Shown: positions 9,210-16,405 of the stretch, piece by piece
How the letters are laid out: each line of letters opens with the position of its first letter
How positions within the stretch are numbered: the first letter of the stretch is position 1
Source of the DNA: Crocinitomix sp.
Lineage (GTDB): Bacteria; Bacteroidota; Bacteroidia; Flavobacteriales_D; Crocinitomicaceae
Assembly (NCBI GenBank): GCA_020849935.1
Contig: JADZFJ010000212.1
Span: 1-16,508 of the forward strand
Direction: 5' to 3'
Length of the DNA stretch: 16,508 nt
Position numbers and translations under genes: made by a program
The notes under the pieces: generated by a model
The model's input: the letters and a program-made list of their open reading frames with translations, nothing else
Told to the model about the DNA's origin: nothing
Database searches by the model: none

Positions 9210-10946
9210 ATGTTGAATCGAATTAGTTTAGGGATTATCTTTCTTTTATGCGCATGTAATTTTGAGGCAGAACCGTCAGAAGATATCCTTCAATGGCAGC
9301 CATTTGAAGAAGGTGTTTTTGATGAGGCAAAGAAAACAAAGAAATTGGTTTTTTTAGAAATTGGCGCAAATTGGTGTCATTGGTGCCACGTGATGGATGA
9401 CAGCACCTATTCGGATAAAAAGGTACAAGCTTACTTGAATGAAAATTTTATTTTGTGTCGGGAAGATCAAGACGAACGACCAGATTTGTATGCAGCCTAC
9501 AAAAAATGGGGTTGGCCAGCAATTGTTGTTTTCGACGAAAATGCCGAAACCTTACTTTTATTAAAAGGATTCCAAGAAAAATCCAAATTTCTGTCGATCC
9601 TAAAAAAGGTGGTGGAAAATCCGATTCCGATCACCTCCGAAATGGGAGATTCTAGTTCTTCAAATCAACCCATAGAAATTGCTGTATTAGACAACGAGCA
9701 TAAAAAAAACCTTGATTTTACACAAGGGGGAATGATAAGTGTGAATCGAAGTTTATATTCTGTGACTTTTCTATACGCCTTGTCACGCGCAAAAGACGAC
9801 GATTCGTTAAAAAAATGGGCAGATTTGACCTTGGAAAATTCGTATCAACTAGTTGATCCTGTTTGGAGTGGAGTTTATCAATATTCAGCAAAAAGTAGTT
9901 GGGATCATCCCCATTATGAAAAATTATTGCGGATTCAGAGTGATTACATTCACGCATACAGTATTTATGGGGGCATGAATAATGCACAAGAAGCCATTCA
10001 AAAAGCCGAAGAAATTTATGGTTATTGTCAACGATTTTTAAAATCCGATAATCCTCTTTTTTACAATAGCCAAAATGCTGATTTAAAATCGGGAGAACAT
10101 TCGGAAGAATATTATGCGTTAAATGAAGTAGCAAGGTTAGAATTAGGCACACCTTCAGTGGACAAACGAATTTATTTAAAAGAAAATGCTGAGCTGATTT
10201 TAGCCCTTTCCAAATTAGGTGCAGCTACGGATAAGGTTGAATATGTGTCGAAAGGCATACAAATGACGGAGTTTATTTTGAAAAATTATAAAGGAAAAAA
10301 CGGACTTTTTAGTCGCGAGAAAGGGAACGAATCCCTTTATTCATTGGCTGATAATTCGGTGTTTTTAGAAGTATTAATGAGCTATTATCAATTAACAGGC
10401 AACCAATTATACCTGAAAGAGGCCGAAAAATTAGGTCATAAAATCATCGAATATTTTGATGCTCCAAATGGTCTTAACGCGACAAAAGGCACAACACCTT
10501 TGCCTCCTGTCATTGTCAGCAAAGATAATTTAGAAGGCATCATGCGACTAAATTATTTAAGTTATTTGACCGGTGATGAAACGTTCAAAAAATATGCGCT
10601 TGAAAAATTTGCCAAGTTAAACGATTCAGAAACAACTAAAAAGGAAAATACTAAAACATTAGTTATACAAGCAAAACAACAATTGGAAAACGAACCATTT
10701 CAAGTTAAATTAATTTCAAACGGGGAAAATGAAGAAGCAAAAAGGGCATTTTTAACAGAGTTATTACTTCAACCAGTGCCTTATTTCATATTTAAAGAAC
10801 TTTCGGTGGAGGAGATGACAACCGAAGAAAACGAAATGTTTGGAACTGTCGAGCCTGGAACCCTATTTATGTGCACCTCCTCCTATTGTTCGGCACCCAT
10901 TCGAAAACAAAGTGAATTAAGAACATTTTTGAACGAACAAAAATGA
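9210..10946 (+). CDS. YyaL/SPATA20 (DUF255)-family thioredoxin-fold lipoprotein
   Basis: 578-residue protein. The N-terminus MLNRISLGIIFLLCAC followed by NFEAE looks like a lipoprotein signal, with Cys16 (or Cys14) lipidated, so the product is probably anchored outside the cytoplasm. Residues about 28-135 form a thioredoxin-like domain with ANWCHWCHVM (CxxC at C56/C59) and a cis-Pro loop GWPAIVVF (P103), matching the DUF255/Thioredox_DsbH domain of YyaL/SPATA20. Residues about 165-480 look like the alpha-helical six-hairpin region of that family (LADNSVFLEVLMSYYQLTG). The C-terminal MCTSSYCSAP (C555/C560) matches the Cys-containing C-terminal patch of the family. It is shorter than typical members (near 680 residues) and diverged in the middle. 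Family function is poorly defined; a thiol redox role is inferred. It leads a rightward group, 36 bases before the MFS gene. Confidence 0.82.
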   Translation: MLNRISLGIIFLLCACNFEAEPSEDILQWQPFEEGVFDEAKKTKKLVFLEIGANWCHWCHVMDDSTYSDKKVQAYLNENFILCREDQDERPDLYAAYKKWGWPAIVVFDENAETLLLLKGFQEKSKFLSILKKVVENPIPITSEMGDSSSSNQPIEIAVLDNEHKKNLDFTQGGMISVNRSLYSVTFLYALSRAKDDDSLKKWADLTLENSYQLVDPVWSGVYQYSAKSSWDHPHYEKLLRIQSDYIHAYSIYGGMNNAQEAIQKAEEIYGYCQRFLKSDNPLFYNSQNADLKSGEHSEEYYALNEVARLELGTPSVDKRIYLKENAELILALSKLGAATDKVEYVSKGIQMTEFILKNYKGKNGLFSREKGNESLYSLADNSVFLEVLMSYYQLTGNQLYLKEAEKLGHKIIEYFDAPNGLNATKGTTPLPPVIVSKDNLEGIMRLNYLSYLTGDETFKKYALEKFAKLNDSETTKKENTKTLVIQAKQQLENEPFQVKLISNGENEEAKRAFLTELLLQPVPYFIFKELSVEEMTTEENEMFGTVEPGTLFMCTSSYCSAPIRKQSELRTFLNEQK

Positions 10947-10948
10947 AC

Positions 10949-10975
10949 TTGAGCAAATTGAAAAGGTTATCTTTG
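10949..10975 (+). promoter_or_regulatory. Candidate Bacteroidota promoter for the MFS gene
   Basis: TATCTTTG at 10968-10975 is a perfect match to the Bacteroidota -7 box TAnnTTTG. A TTG at 10949-10951, 16 bases upstream, could be the -33 element, although the spacing is slightly short. The box ends 7 bases before the MFS start codon, so transcription would begin almost at the ATG. It lies in the short gap after the lipoprotein gene. Confidence 0.45.
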
Positions 10976-10982
10976 TAAACGA

Positions 10983-12212
10983 ATGAATACAAGACTCCTT
11001 CCTGCCTATTTACTGACATTTGTTAATACATTAGGATATAGCATCTTAATGCCAGTTTTGCCTTTTATTGTGGCAGGATACGGCGCGCCGAAATGGGTGT
11101 TTGGATTAATGTTATCACTTTATGCCGCATTTCAATTTATTGGAGCACCATTTTTAGGCGCTTTATCAGATGCTTGGGGTCGGAAACCGATTTTGTTGAT
11201 TAGTCAAGCGGGCACCCTGTTGAGTTGGTTTATCTTTTTGATTGCTTTGTATCTTCCGAATTATACTTTATTTGGCCTTGCGATTGGATTAATCGTGATA
11301 GGATTTTCAAGGGCTTTGGACGGGATTACGGGGGGGAATACGTCGGTTGCAAATGCGTATATTTCGGACATTACTACCCGCGAGGAAAAATCGTATATTT
11401 TTGGATATTTGGGGGGGATTACAGGAATTGGAATGATTGTCGGGCCTGGAATTGGGGGATTAACTTCTTCAACCGCTCTCGGATTTAAAGGAACGATTAT
11501 CGTTGCCATTTTGATTTCGATTGTTACCTTATTGGCGATCATTTTTTGGTTAAAAGAATCGTTACCAACCGAAAATAGGACGCCCCGTCAAAGAGGATCG
11601 GTCTTTAAAGGGTTATTGATTTTAAGACGATACCGGGCACTGAATGCCAATCCAATTATCAAATTGCTTTTTATTACCAAATTATTTTTTTCGGTGATGA
11701 TGGCATTTTACATTTCTTCCATCGCACTTTTTATCATTGATTTGTTTGATTATAATGAGCGTGAATTGGGAATATTTATGTTAGTGGTTGGCTTATTTTT
11801 AGCATTTAATCAAGCGTTTATGTCTCGCCGAGTCATCAAAAAAATCGGTGAATTTCCAACCTTGTTGTTAGGATTAGCATTGTCAGCTATTGGATTGATT
11901 TGTATTACATTAACGTCGAATTTTTGGCTCTATATTTCTTTTTACTATATTATGAATCTAGGATTATCCCTTAGTTTTCCAACCTTTAATGCCTTAATAT
12001 CCATTCATGCCGACCCTAAAAAATTAGGCGAAGTGATGGGAGTGAGCGAGTCGATAAATTCATTTTCACTGGCCATCTTTCCTATTTTTGGAGCGGCACT
12101 TTACGGGTTTTTTGGATTTCCGGTCTATTATTTCTTTGCAACCCTTCCGATTATCGCATTAATAATTGCTTATTCAGGTTATAAAAGAATTGGAAAGGCA
12201 TCTTTACAGTAA
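10983..12212 (+). CDS. MFS transporter, TetA-like drug:H+ antiporter family (DHA1)
   Basis: 409-residue integral membrane protein with about 12 hydrophobic segments. MFS motif A is GALSDAWGRKPILL (residues 59-72) between helices 2 and 3. The region SRALDGITGGNTSVANAY followed by ISDIT (109-131) matches the TetA-type R-x-x-x-GITG...A-x-AY-I-x-DIT signature in helix 4. GITGIGMIVGPGIGGL (145-160) is the antiporter motif C (GPxxGG). Length is typical of TetA/Bcr-type exporters. Likely a proton-driven efflux pump of the inner membrane; the substrate cannot be told. A candidate -7 box directly abuts the start, so it may have its own promoter despite the 36-base gap to the lipoprotein gene. Two G7 runs in the coding sequence are unusual for this AT-rich region. 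Confidence 0.88.
   Translation: MNTRLLPAYLLTFVNTLGYSILMPVLPFIVAGYGAPKWVFGLMLSLYAAFQFIGAPFLGALSDAWGRKPILLISQAGTLLSWFIFLIALYLPNYTLFGLAIGLIVIGFSRALDGITGGNTSVANAYISDITTREEKSYIFGYLGGITGIGMIVGPGIGGLTSSTALGFKGTIIVAILISIVTLLAIIFWLKESLPTENRTPRQRGSVFKGLLILRRYRALNANPIIKLLFITKLFFSVMMAFYISSIALFIIDLFDYNERELGIFMLVVGLFLAFNQAFMSRRVIKKIGEFPTLLLGLALSAIGLICITLTSNFWLYISFYYIMNLGLSLSFPTFNALISIHADPKKLGEVMGVSESINSFSLAIFPIFGAALYGFFGFPVYYFFATLPIIALIIAYSGYKRIGKASLQ
11330..11417 (+). repeat. Two G7 homopolymer tracts inside the MFS gene
   Basis: Seven consecutive G at 11330-11336 (codons for T116-G117-G118) and again at 11411-11417 (L143-G144-G145), 81 bases apart; a G5 follows at 11454-11458. Both G7 tracts encode Gly-Gly in conserved MFS loop/helix positions using GGG codons. 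Runs this long can slip during replication, and a one-base change would truncate the transporter. Confidence 0.8.
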
Positions 12213-12235
12213 TTTGATAGAAATGATTATTTTTG
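12203..12235 (+). promoter_or_regulatory. Candidate promoter before the UbiA-family gene
   Basis: TATTTTTG at 12228-12235 matches the -7 consensus TAnnTTTG exactly; TTTA at 12203-12206, 21 bases upstream, is a possible weak -33 element overlapping the end of the MFS gene. Transcription would begin near 12242, giving a leader of about 50 bases. Confidence 0.35.
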
Positions 12236-12271
12236 AAGCACTGCTCCTTAATTGTTTAAGCGAAGTGGCTT
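12236..12271 (+). other. Two-tier hairpin in the leader of the UbiA-family gene
   Basis: AAGCACT (12236-12242) pairs with AGTG-G-CTT (12264-12271, one bulged G), and inside it CTTAA (12047+200, i.e. 12247-12251) pairs with TTAAG (12256-12260) around the loop TTGT. No U-run follows, so it is not a classical terminator of the MFS gene. It could be a leader structure or a processing site between the genes. Confidence 0.35.
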
Positions 12272-12290
12272 AGTCATAAATTAAACCAAC

Positions 12291-13130
12291 GTGAACGCAT
12301 CCACAGAAAAACCATATTTTCTTCGCATTACGCTTTTTATACTTGCGTCGCTTGCCTTGATTTTTAGTGGTTTTTTACTGAATAACGATAAAACGGTTCT
12401 GAAATTTTTAACCTTAATGCTTTGCACTGGTAGCGGGGTAGTTATAGTTTATCGGTTAAATGATGCCTCAAGTAATTCGCTTTCATTTGTGGCTCAAATT
12501 GTGAAATTTCTTCAAAATAAATTCCATCAGTTTGTGATTGCACAATTTATCGTGTTTTGTTTACCGCTAGCTATTTTTTATTTGGATGGGCAAAGTTTTT
12601 TTATGCTTTCATTGGCAGGTTTGCTCGGGCTTTTTTATACAGTCAGTGTTCGAATTAATAGAAAACCTCAAGCACTTAAAAGGATTTTTTTAGTCAAAAA
12701 TATAAGTATTGGTTTGGCCTGGGGTTTATTGGTTTTGGTTGGAGCTGGCGAAACTGCTCACCCGTTTTTATTTCCTCTGTTTTATTTTGTTAGTATTCAG
12801 GTTTTTATTGGAAGCGTAATTAGAGATCTACCTGATGTAAATTATGATGAACAAAGTGGCATTCGGAGTTTGCCACGTATTTTGGGCACTCGGAAATCGC
12901 TGCTGGTTTTACATAGTTTGAACGCGTTATCGTGGTTGGTTTTCATCGTAGATAAAGATTTGAATTGGTCATTGACACTTGGTTTGGTGGTTGTGTTTTG
13001 GAGGTTGATTAATTTGTTGGGATGTGCATTTCAGCCAGGCTCTCTTTTTTGGAGTCAACTCATAAATTTAGGAACCTGTGTGGTGATATTTTTGATGGTT
13101 TTTATCAATTACCGCCTTGGATTAATTTGA
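12291..13130 (+). CDS. UbiA-superfamily prenyltransferase-like membrane protein
   Basis: 279-residue, multi-helix membrane protein (about 8 hydrophobic segments). The start is GTG at 12291: the only codon choice consistent with the frame, since an in-frame TAA lies three codons upstream. VIRDLPDVNYDEQSGIRSLP (residues 176-195) matches the second Asp-rich motif of UbiA prenyltransferases (DxxDxxxD, here D179, D182, D186), and the loop YTVSVRINRKP...LKRIFLVKN (116-136) matches the YS-x-P-lysine-rich loop. The first motif, normally NDxxDxxxD, is degenerate: N57-D58 is kept but S61 and S65 replace Asp. Family members move isoprenyl chains onto aromatic acceptors (quinone, heme or chlorophyll biosynthesis). 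With a damaged first motif the activity here is uncertain. It converges on the epimerase-like gene with only 8 bases between stops. Confidence 0.7.
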   Translation: MNASTEKPYFLRITLFILASLALIFSGFLLNNDKTVLKFLTLMLCTGSGVVIVYRLNDASSNSLSFVAQIVKFLQNKFHQFVIAQFIVFCLPLAIFYLDGQSFFMLSLAGLLGLFYTVSVRINRKPQALKRIFLVKNISIGLAWGLLVLVGAGETAHPFLFPLFYFVSIQVFIGSVIRDLPDVNYDEQSGIRSLPRILGTRKSLLVLHSLNALSWLVFIVDKDLNWSLTLGLVVVFWRLINLLGCAFQPGSLFWSQLINLGTCVVIFLMVFINYRLGLI

Positions 13131-13138
13131 TTTCACCC

Positions 13139-14818
13139 TTATTCTAACTTAAATCCTTCAAAATGAGAAAGATTAAAAGTTGGCTTGTAAACAATCAATA
13201 ATTCATAATAATTCCATTTTTGCACGTCGATTGTTTCTTTTGTTAAATCAAATTTATTAAAAGTCGTCCATTTTGTTTTTGCCAATTGTACTTTTGATCC
13301 TGCTTGTCTATAAAAAACGGTTAATTGTTCTCCATTGGTCAATTTTCCAGTTTTCAATAGGAGGGTTTCTTTGTTAAATTGTAGTGTAGGGCTAGCATAA
13401 AATGCATAAAAAGGAATTGAATAGTTGGCGTTTAAAAATAAGGCTGCATCAACGATTGTTACTTGTTCACTCCCAGATACTTGTTTGAATTTTACAATTA
13501 GTTTTTTAAGGTTATTAGTTTTATTGAAAGAGAATTTGAAAAGGTTTTGACCAACATAATCAGATCGATAGGCCTTTATTTTTTGGGTGTGATTTAAAGA
13601 GTCAATTAATTCAATTTCGATAAATTTTCTGGTGTAAGAAGAATCCAATAAAAAGTAGCCTGTATTAACCCCTTCATTTATTAATACATCAAATGAGATT
13701 ATCTTTTCTTTTCCGTCAAAGGTTAATGAAATTGGTGTTACAGCATCAATGGTTGAGTTCGACAATGGATTGTTAGATCCTAGAAAATTCTCTTTTATAA
13801 TTCGGGCATACAAACTGTTATTTTTTCCTTGATGTAGTTTTTCTGAAAGATCTAAGTCTAGATATCTAAACTGTGGATTTTTTTCAGTAGGATATTTTTT
13901 ATAGCCCATGTAGCACCAAATTTTCATTTGATCTAAAAACTGTTCATCTTTATAAACGTTATATAAATCTTGCATTTCAAAAATTTGGTAATGCAAATAC
14001 CCATTCGAAATTTTGCCCATTTTTCTGTCGTAAGATGTCCAAGTTGGAGTATCGTATTGAGTTAAGGTGTTTTTGAGGGCTTGAAAAGTTTCATCATGAA
14101 TTCTTTTAGCCAGTGTGTCGCTTTTAAAATAGTCAACATATTCTTTTAAACCGAGTAACCCATTAATATATCCATTTAAAACTTGTGGTTTTACTTTCGT
14201 GTTTGGATATTCTTCAATCCATGTATAACCTTCTGGAGTTTTACTAATTGTTCCGTTTTCGCTGACAGGTTGGATCATAAATTGTGCTATTTTTTTGATG
14301 ATTTCAAGTGCTTCAGGATCATGAGAATGATAATAATACCTGAACATAAACACCATTGCCCAACCTTGTGTCATCCCTGAATACCAGGGAGCTTTTAGAT
14401 CGTGAAATGGAAATTGATAAGGTAGGCCCATTCGTTCACCATTGTGCGATAAATCCACCAAGGAGGTGTCCTTAAAATATTTTATTTGGTTCATGAAGTG
14501 GTGATAATAAGTAGAGTCTTTGGTTTCCACAAAATGGTTATAACACATCATTCCGAAATGGGTGATGCCTAAAGGGTGGTATTGAAGGTTATTGAGAATG
14601 ATTCCTTCTTCATCTAGGGTTCTGGTTGTACCATTAAACCATTGGGTAATATCTAGCCGTTCGTAATCGCAAGAATATCGAATGGGAGGGGTTGAAAAAT
14701 ATGGATCTTTTTGTTTTTTTTGTGCGAACCCATGGACATCTATCAAATTCGTTATGATAAAAAGGGTGACCGTTAGGATTAATTTACCTAATTTTAAAGA
14801 GATCTTTGTGGTGGTCAT
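13139..14818 (-). CDS. Exported D-glucuronyl C5-epimerase-like protein
   Basis: 559-residue protein with an N-terminal signal or anchor (basic start, then LILTVTLFIITNLIDV and GFAQ near residue 33). Residues about 68-310 resemble the C-terminal catalytic domain of D-glucuronyl C5-epimerase (PF06662-like): DEEGIILNNLQYHPLGITHFG, APWYSGMTQGWAMVFMFRYY, YTWIEEYPNTKVKPQVLNGY with LLGLKEY, and TSYDRKMG followed by YLHYQIFEM. Spacing suggests E203/Y204, Y263 and Y275 correspond to the catalytic Glu and Tyr residues recalled for vertebrate GLCE (E499, Y500, Y560, Y578). Two beta-rich domains of unknown kind follow (310-559). Known members convert glucuronate to iduronate in heparosan-type polysaccharide. 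Here the substrate is unknown, no glycosyltransferase lies nearby, and the protein is probably periplasmic or surface-exposed. An alternative is a non-epimerising polysaccharide lyase/hydrolase on the same fold. Confidence 0.72.
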   Translation of the reverse strand: MTTTKISLKLGKLILTVTLFIITNLIDVHGFAQKKQKDPYFSTPPIRYSCDYERLDITQWFNGTTRTLDEEGIILNNLQYHPLGITHFGMMCYNHFVETKDSTYYHHFMNQIKYFKDTSLVDLSHNGERMGLPYQFPFHDLKAPWYSGMTQGWAMVFMFRYYYHSHDPEALEIIKKIAQFMIQPVSENGTISKTPEGYTWIEEYPNTKVKPQVLNGYINGLLGLKEYVDYFKSDTLAKRIHDETFQALKNTLTQYDTPTWTSYDRKMGKISNGYLHYQIFEMQDLYNVYKDEQFLDQMKIWCYMGYKKYPTEKNPQFRYLDLDLSEKLHQGKNNSLYARIIKENFLGSNNPLSNSTIDAVTPISLTFDGKEKIISFDVLINEGVNTGYFLLDSSYTRKFIEIELIDSLNHTQKIKAYRSDYVGQNLFKFSFNKTNNLKKLIVKFKQVSGSEQVTIVDAALFLNANYSIPFYAFYASPTLQFNKETLLLKTGKLTNGEQLTVFYRQAGSKVQLAKTKWTTFNKFDLTKETIDVQKWNYYELLIVYKPTFNLSHFEGFKLE

Positions 14819-14897
14819 TATAATCGAATCCTACTTATTTAAGTTAAATATACGTGAGATTTGATTTGGTTGTCCCAGAATTCGTGTAAAAATCTAA

Positions 14898-14909
14898 GAT
14901 TAATTAATC
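14898..14909. promoter_or_regulatory. Perfect 12-base palindrome in divergent region
   Basis: GATTAATTAATC at 14898-14909 is a perfect palindrome in the 135-base gap between the divergent epimerase-like and small membrane-protein genes, ending two bases before the candidate -33 element of the rightward gene. A repressor or activator site is plausible; chance is possible in AT-rich DNA. Confidence 0.3.
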
Positions 14910-14911
14910 GG

Positions 14912-14942
14912 TTTAAGTAGTGACAATTTTTTCATATTTTTA
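14912..14942 (+). promoter_or_regulatory. Candidate promoter for the small His-rich membrane protein
   Basis: TTTA at 14912-14915 and TATTTTTA at 14935-14942, 19 bases apart, are each one base off the Bacteroidota -33 (TTTG) and -7 (TAnnTTTG) elements with ideal spacing. Transcription would start about 5 bases before the ATG at 14954. On the opposite strand TATATTTA (14845-14852), about 27 bases before the epimerase-like start, is a weaker -7 candidate. Confidence 0.4.
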
Positions 14943-14953
14943 CTTTTCAATAA

Positions 14954-15445
14954 ATGGAATACATTACAGCAATAAGTTCAACGTTTTGGATCACTTGTAT
15001 CTTAGGTTCAGCGAGCATTTTCACCATTTTATGGGGATTGGATGCCCTCACCCATAAAAAATTAGTGGAGGTTGATCTTACCGACAAAGAACTTCAAACG
15101 CATCGTCAAATTTTAGTGGCTTCATTTTTAATGGAAATTTCGCTGGTGCTCGTTTTTTGGTTTGGCTATGCGATGTTGCCATTTTTTATTTCATTTTTTA
15201 TTGTGCGCACAGTGCATGAGTTTATTGATGAGCTACATTTCCATGTTAAAAGATGTACGCCATACGAATCGTATTTGCATTTAGGCATGTGGATGAGTGT
15301 ATTGGTGAAAACTTCAGCCCTTGTGATGTGGGGTTTTGGGAGTCGATACAATGGGTTTGTGGAATTGCCTGTTTTCTATTATTGCTGGATGGCAATTGTG
15401 TTGGCGGTTATGTCGTTTATTAGTTATAAAGAGTGGTACCGATAA
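14954..15445 (+). CDS. Small four-helix membrane protein with His-rich motif, function unknown
   Basis: 163-residue protein; hydrophobic segments at about 6-28, 54-85, 107-127 and 138-157 suggest four membrane helices. The loop and helix edge between segments 2 and 3 carries RTVHEFIDELHFHVKRC (about residues 85-101) then TPYESYLHLGMW, with H88, H95, H97, H109 and several acidic residues. This cluster could bind a metal or heme, or form an interfacial motif. I do not recognise the family. The start at 14954 is supported by the promoter-like elements directly upstream. The gene stands alone: divergent from the epimerase-like gene and ending (TAA 15443-15445) exactly one base before the stop of the convergent CYTH-like gene. 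Confidence 0.7.
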   Translation: MEYITAISSTFWITCILGSASIFTILWGLDALTHKKLVEVDLTDKELQTHRQILVASFLMEISLVLVFWFGYAMLPFFISFFIVRTVHEFIDELHFHVKRCTPYESYLHLGMWMSVLVKTSALVMWGFGSRYNGFVELPVFYYCWMAIVLAVMSFISYKEWYR

Positions 15446-16405
15446 TCACTTGGTGAAATACTCCACACTTTGTTTGTATTTTGATGCTTTGGTTGGAATT
15501 AATTGAAACTGCCCAAGTAAGTCTTTCTCGAAATACGCTAAAAACGCAGCACCAATTGCTTTATTGACATGTTTACTTTCTACTTCGTATTCCGACAAGT
15601 TAAAGCCTACATAATTGGATTGCTCCAAAAGTTGATAAAATGTAGATTCGTCTAAAGAGGTTTCTAACACCCAAATAGCGTTTGGATGGTCAGTAAAATA
15701 GGGTGGGGAATCATCTTTTTTAAGCCTGTTTTTAGGAAAAGTGAAATAGGGACTTAACGAATCACTTCCATCGTAATAAACATGGCAACGGTGACGGGTG
15801 GAAAATCCAATTAATGAAGGTGCTATACTTTGTAATGTCTCGGTGGTAAATATGTTTGGATAAAGATGTTTTAATTTTTGAAAAGGGGCAACGGGCGCAT
15901 CGACTTTTTGAAAAATCCATAATTTGAGGGCATCCAACGCATTTTGATTTTGCAAGGAATCTATCTTTGTTTTTTCACTTAAAGGATATGAAAATAGGAG
16001 GTCTAAAACATCGGTCAATTTTACCCAATCGGCCGCTAATTTTACGCGATAAATGGCCAAGTCTCCTTCGTCAATTTCCATACGAATTGGATTTTGATCG
16101 CTCAATTCATTTTTTAATTGGAAGTCATAGCCATCCACCAAGGTATCCGTCATTCTACGGCGAAAGCGCAATGATAAATTGTTTTTGTAAAGGTCTTTTG
16201 TTGGCGTATCAAGATAAATATCAGCATATTGGTAAGTTCCGTGAAAGTGGATGTTTAAATTTCCAAGGGGTTTCGATGCTAAAATGTGAGTTTTAAATTC
16301 TGAATTTTTTGGCAATCTATATTTACGCTGTTCTTCTACAGTTCCACCAAATAGGGAAACTGAACACCATAGAATAATGATGGTAACTATTTTTTTAATG
16401 TCCAT
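15446..16405 (-). CDS. Exported CYTH-like (triphosphate tunnel fold) protein
   Basis: 319-residue protein with an N-terminal signal or anchor (MDIKK, then IVTIIILWCSVSLFG). The mature part opens VEEQRKYRLP, reminiscent of the CYTH opening ExERKF but with Gln in place of the second Glu. YLDTPTKDLYKNNLSLRFRRR (about 64-84) and YDFQLKNE (93-100) match the core CYTH strands (Y-x-DTP...L-x-LR-x-RRR and y-x-(L)-x-LK). IGFSTRHRCHVYY (199-211) and YEVESK (E274, E276, K278, an ExExK) continue the tunnel-fold pattern. CYTH enzymes hydrolyse triphosphate or polyphosphate, or cyclise ATP, normally in the cytoplasm. An exported version is unusual, and its reaction is unknown. The start at 16405 overlaps the preceding gene end by 11 bases, suggesting an operon with it. 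Remote similarity, so the call is moderate. Confidence 0.55.
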   Translation of the reverse strand: MDIKKIVTIIILWCSVSLFGGTVEEQRKYRLPKNSEFKTHILASKPLGNLNIHFHGTYQYADIYLDTPTKDLYKNNLSLRFRRRMTDTLVDGYDFQLKNELSDQNPIRMEIDEGDLAIYRVKLAADWVKLTDVLDLLFSYPLSEKTKIDSLQNQNALDALKLWIFQKVDAPVAPFQKLKHLYPNIFTTETLQSIAPSLIGFSTRHRCHVYYDGSDSLSPYFTFPKNRLKKDDSPPYFTDHPNAIWVLETSLDESTFYQLLEQSNYVGFNLSEYEVESKHVNKAIGAAFLAYFEKDLLGQFQLIPTKASKYKQSVEYFTK

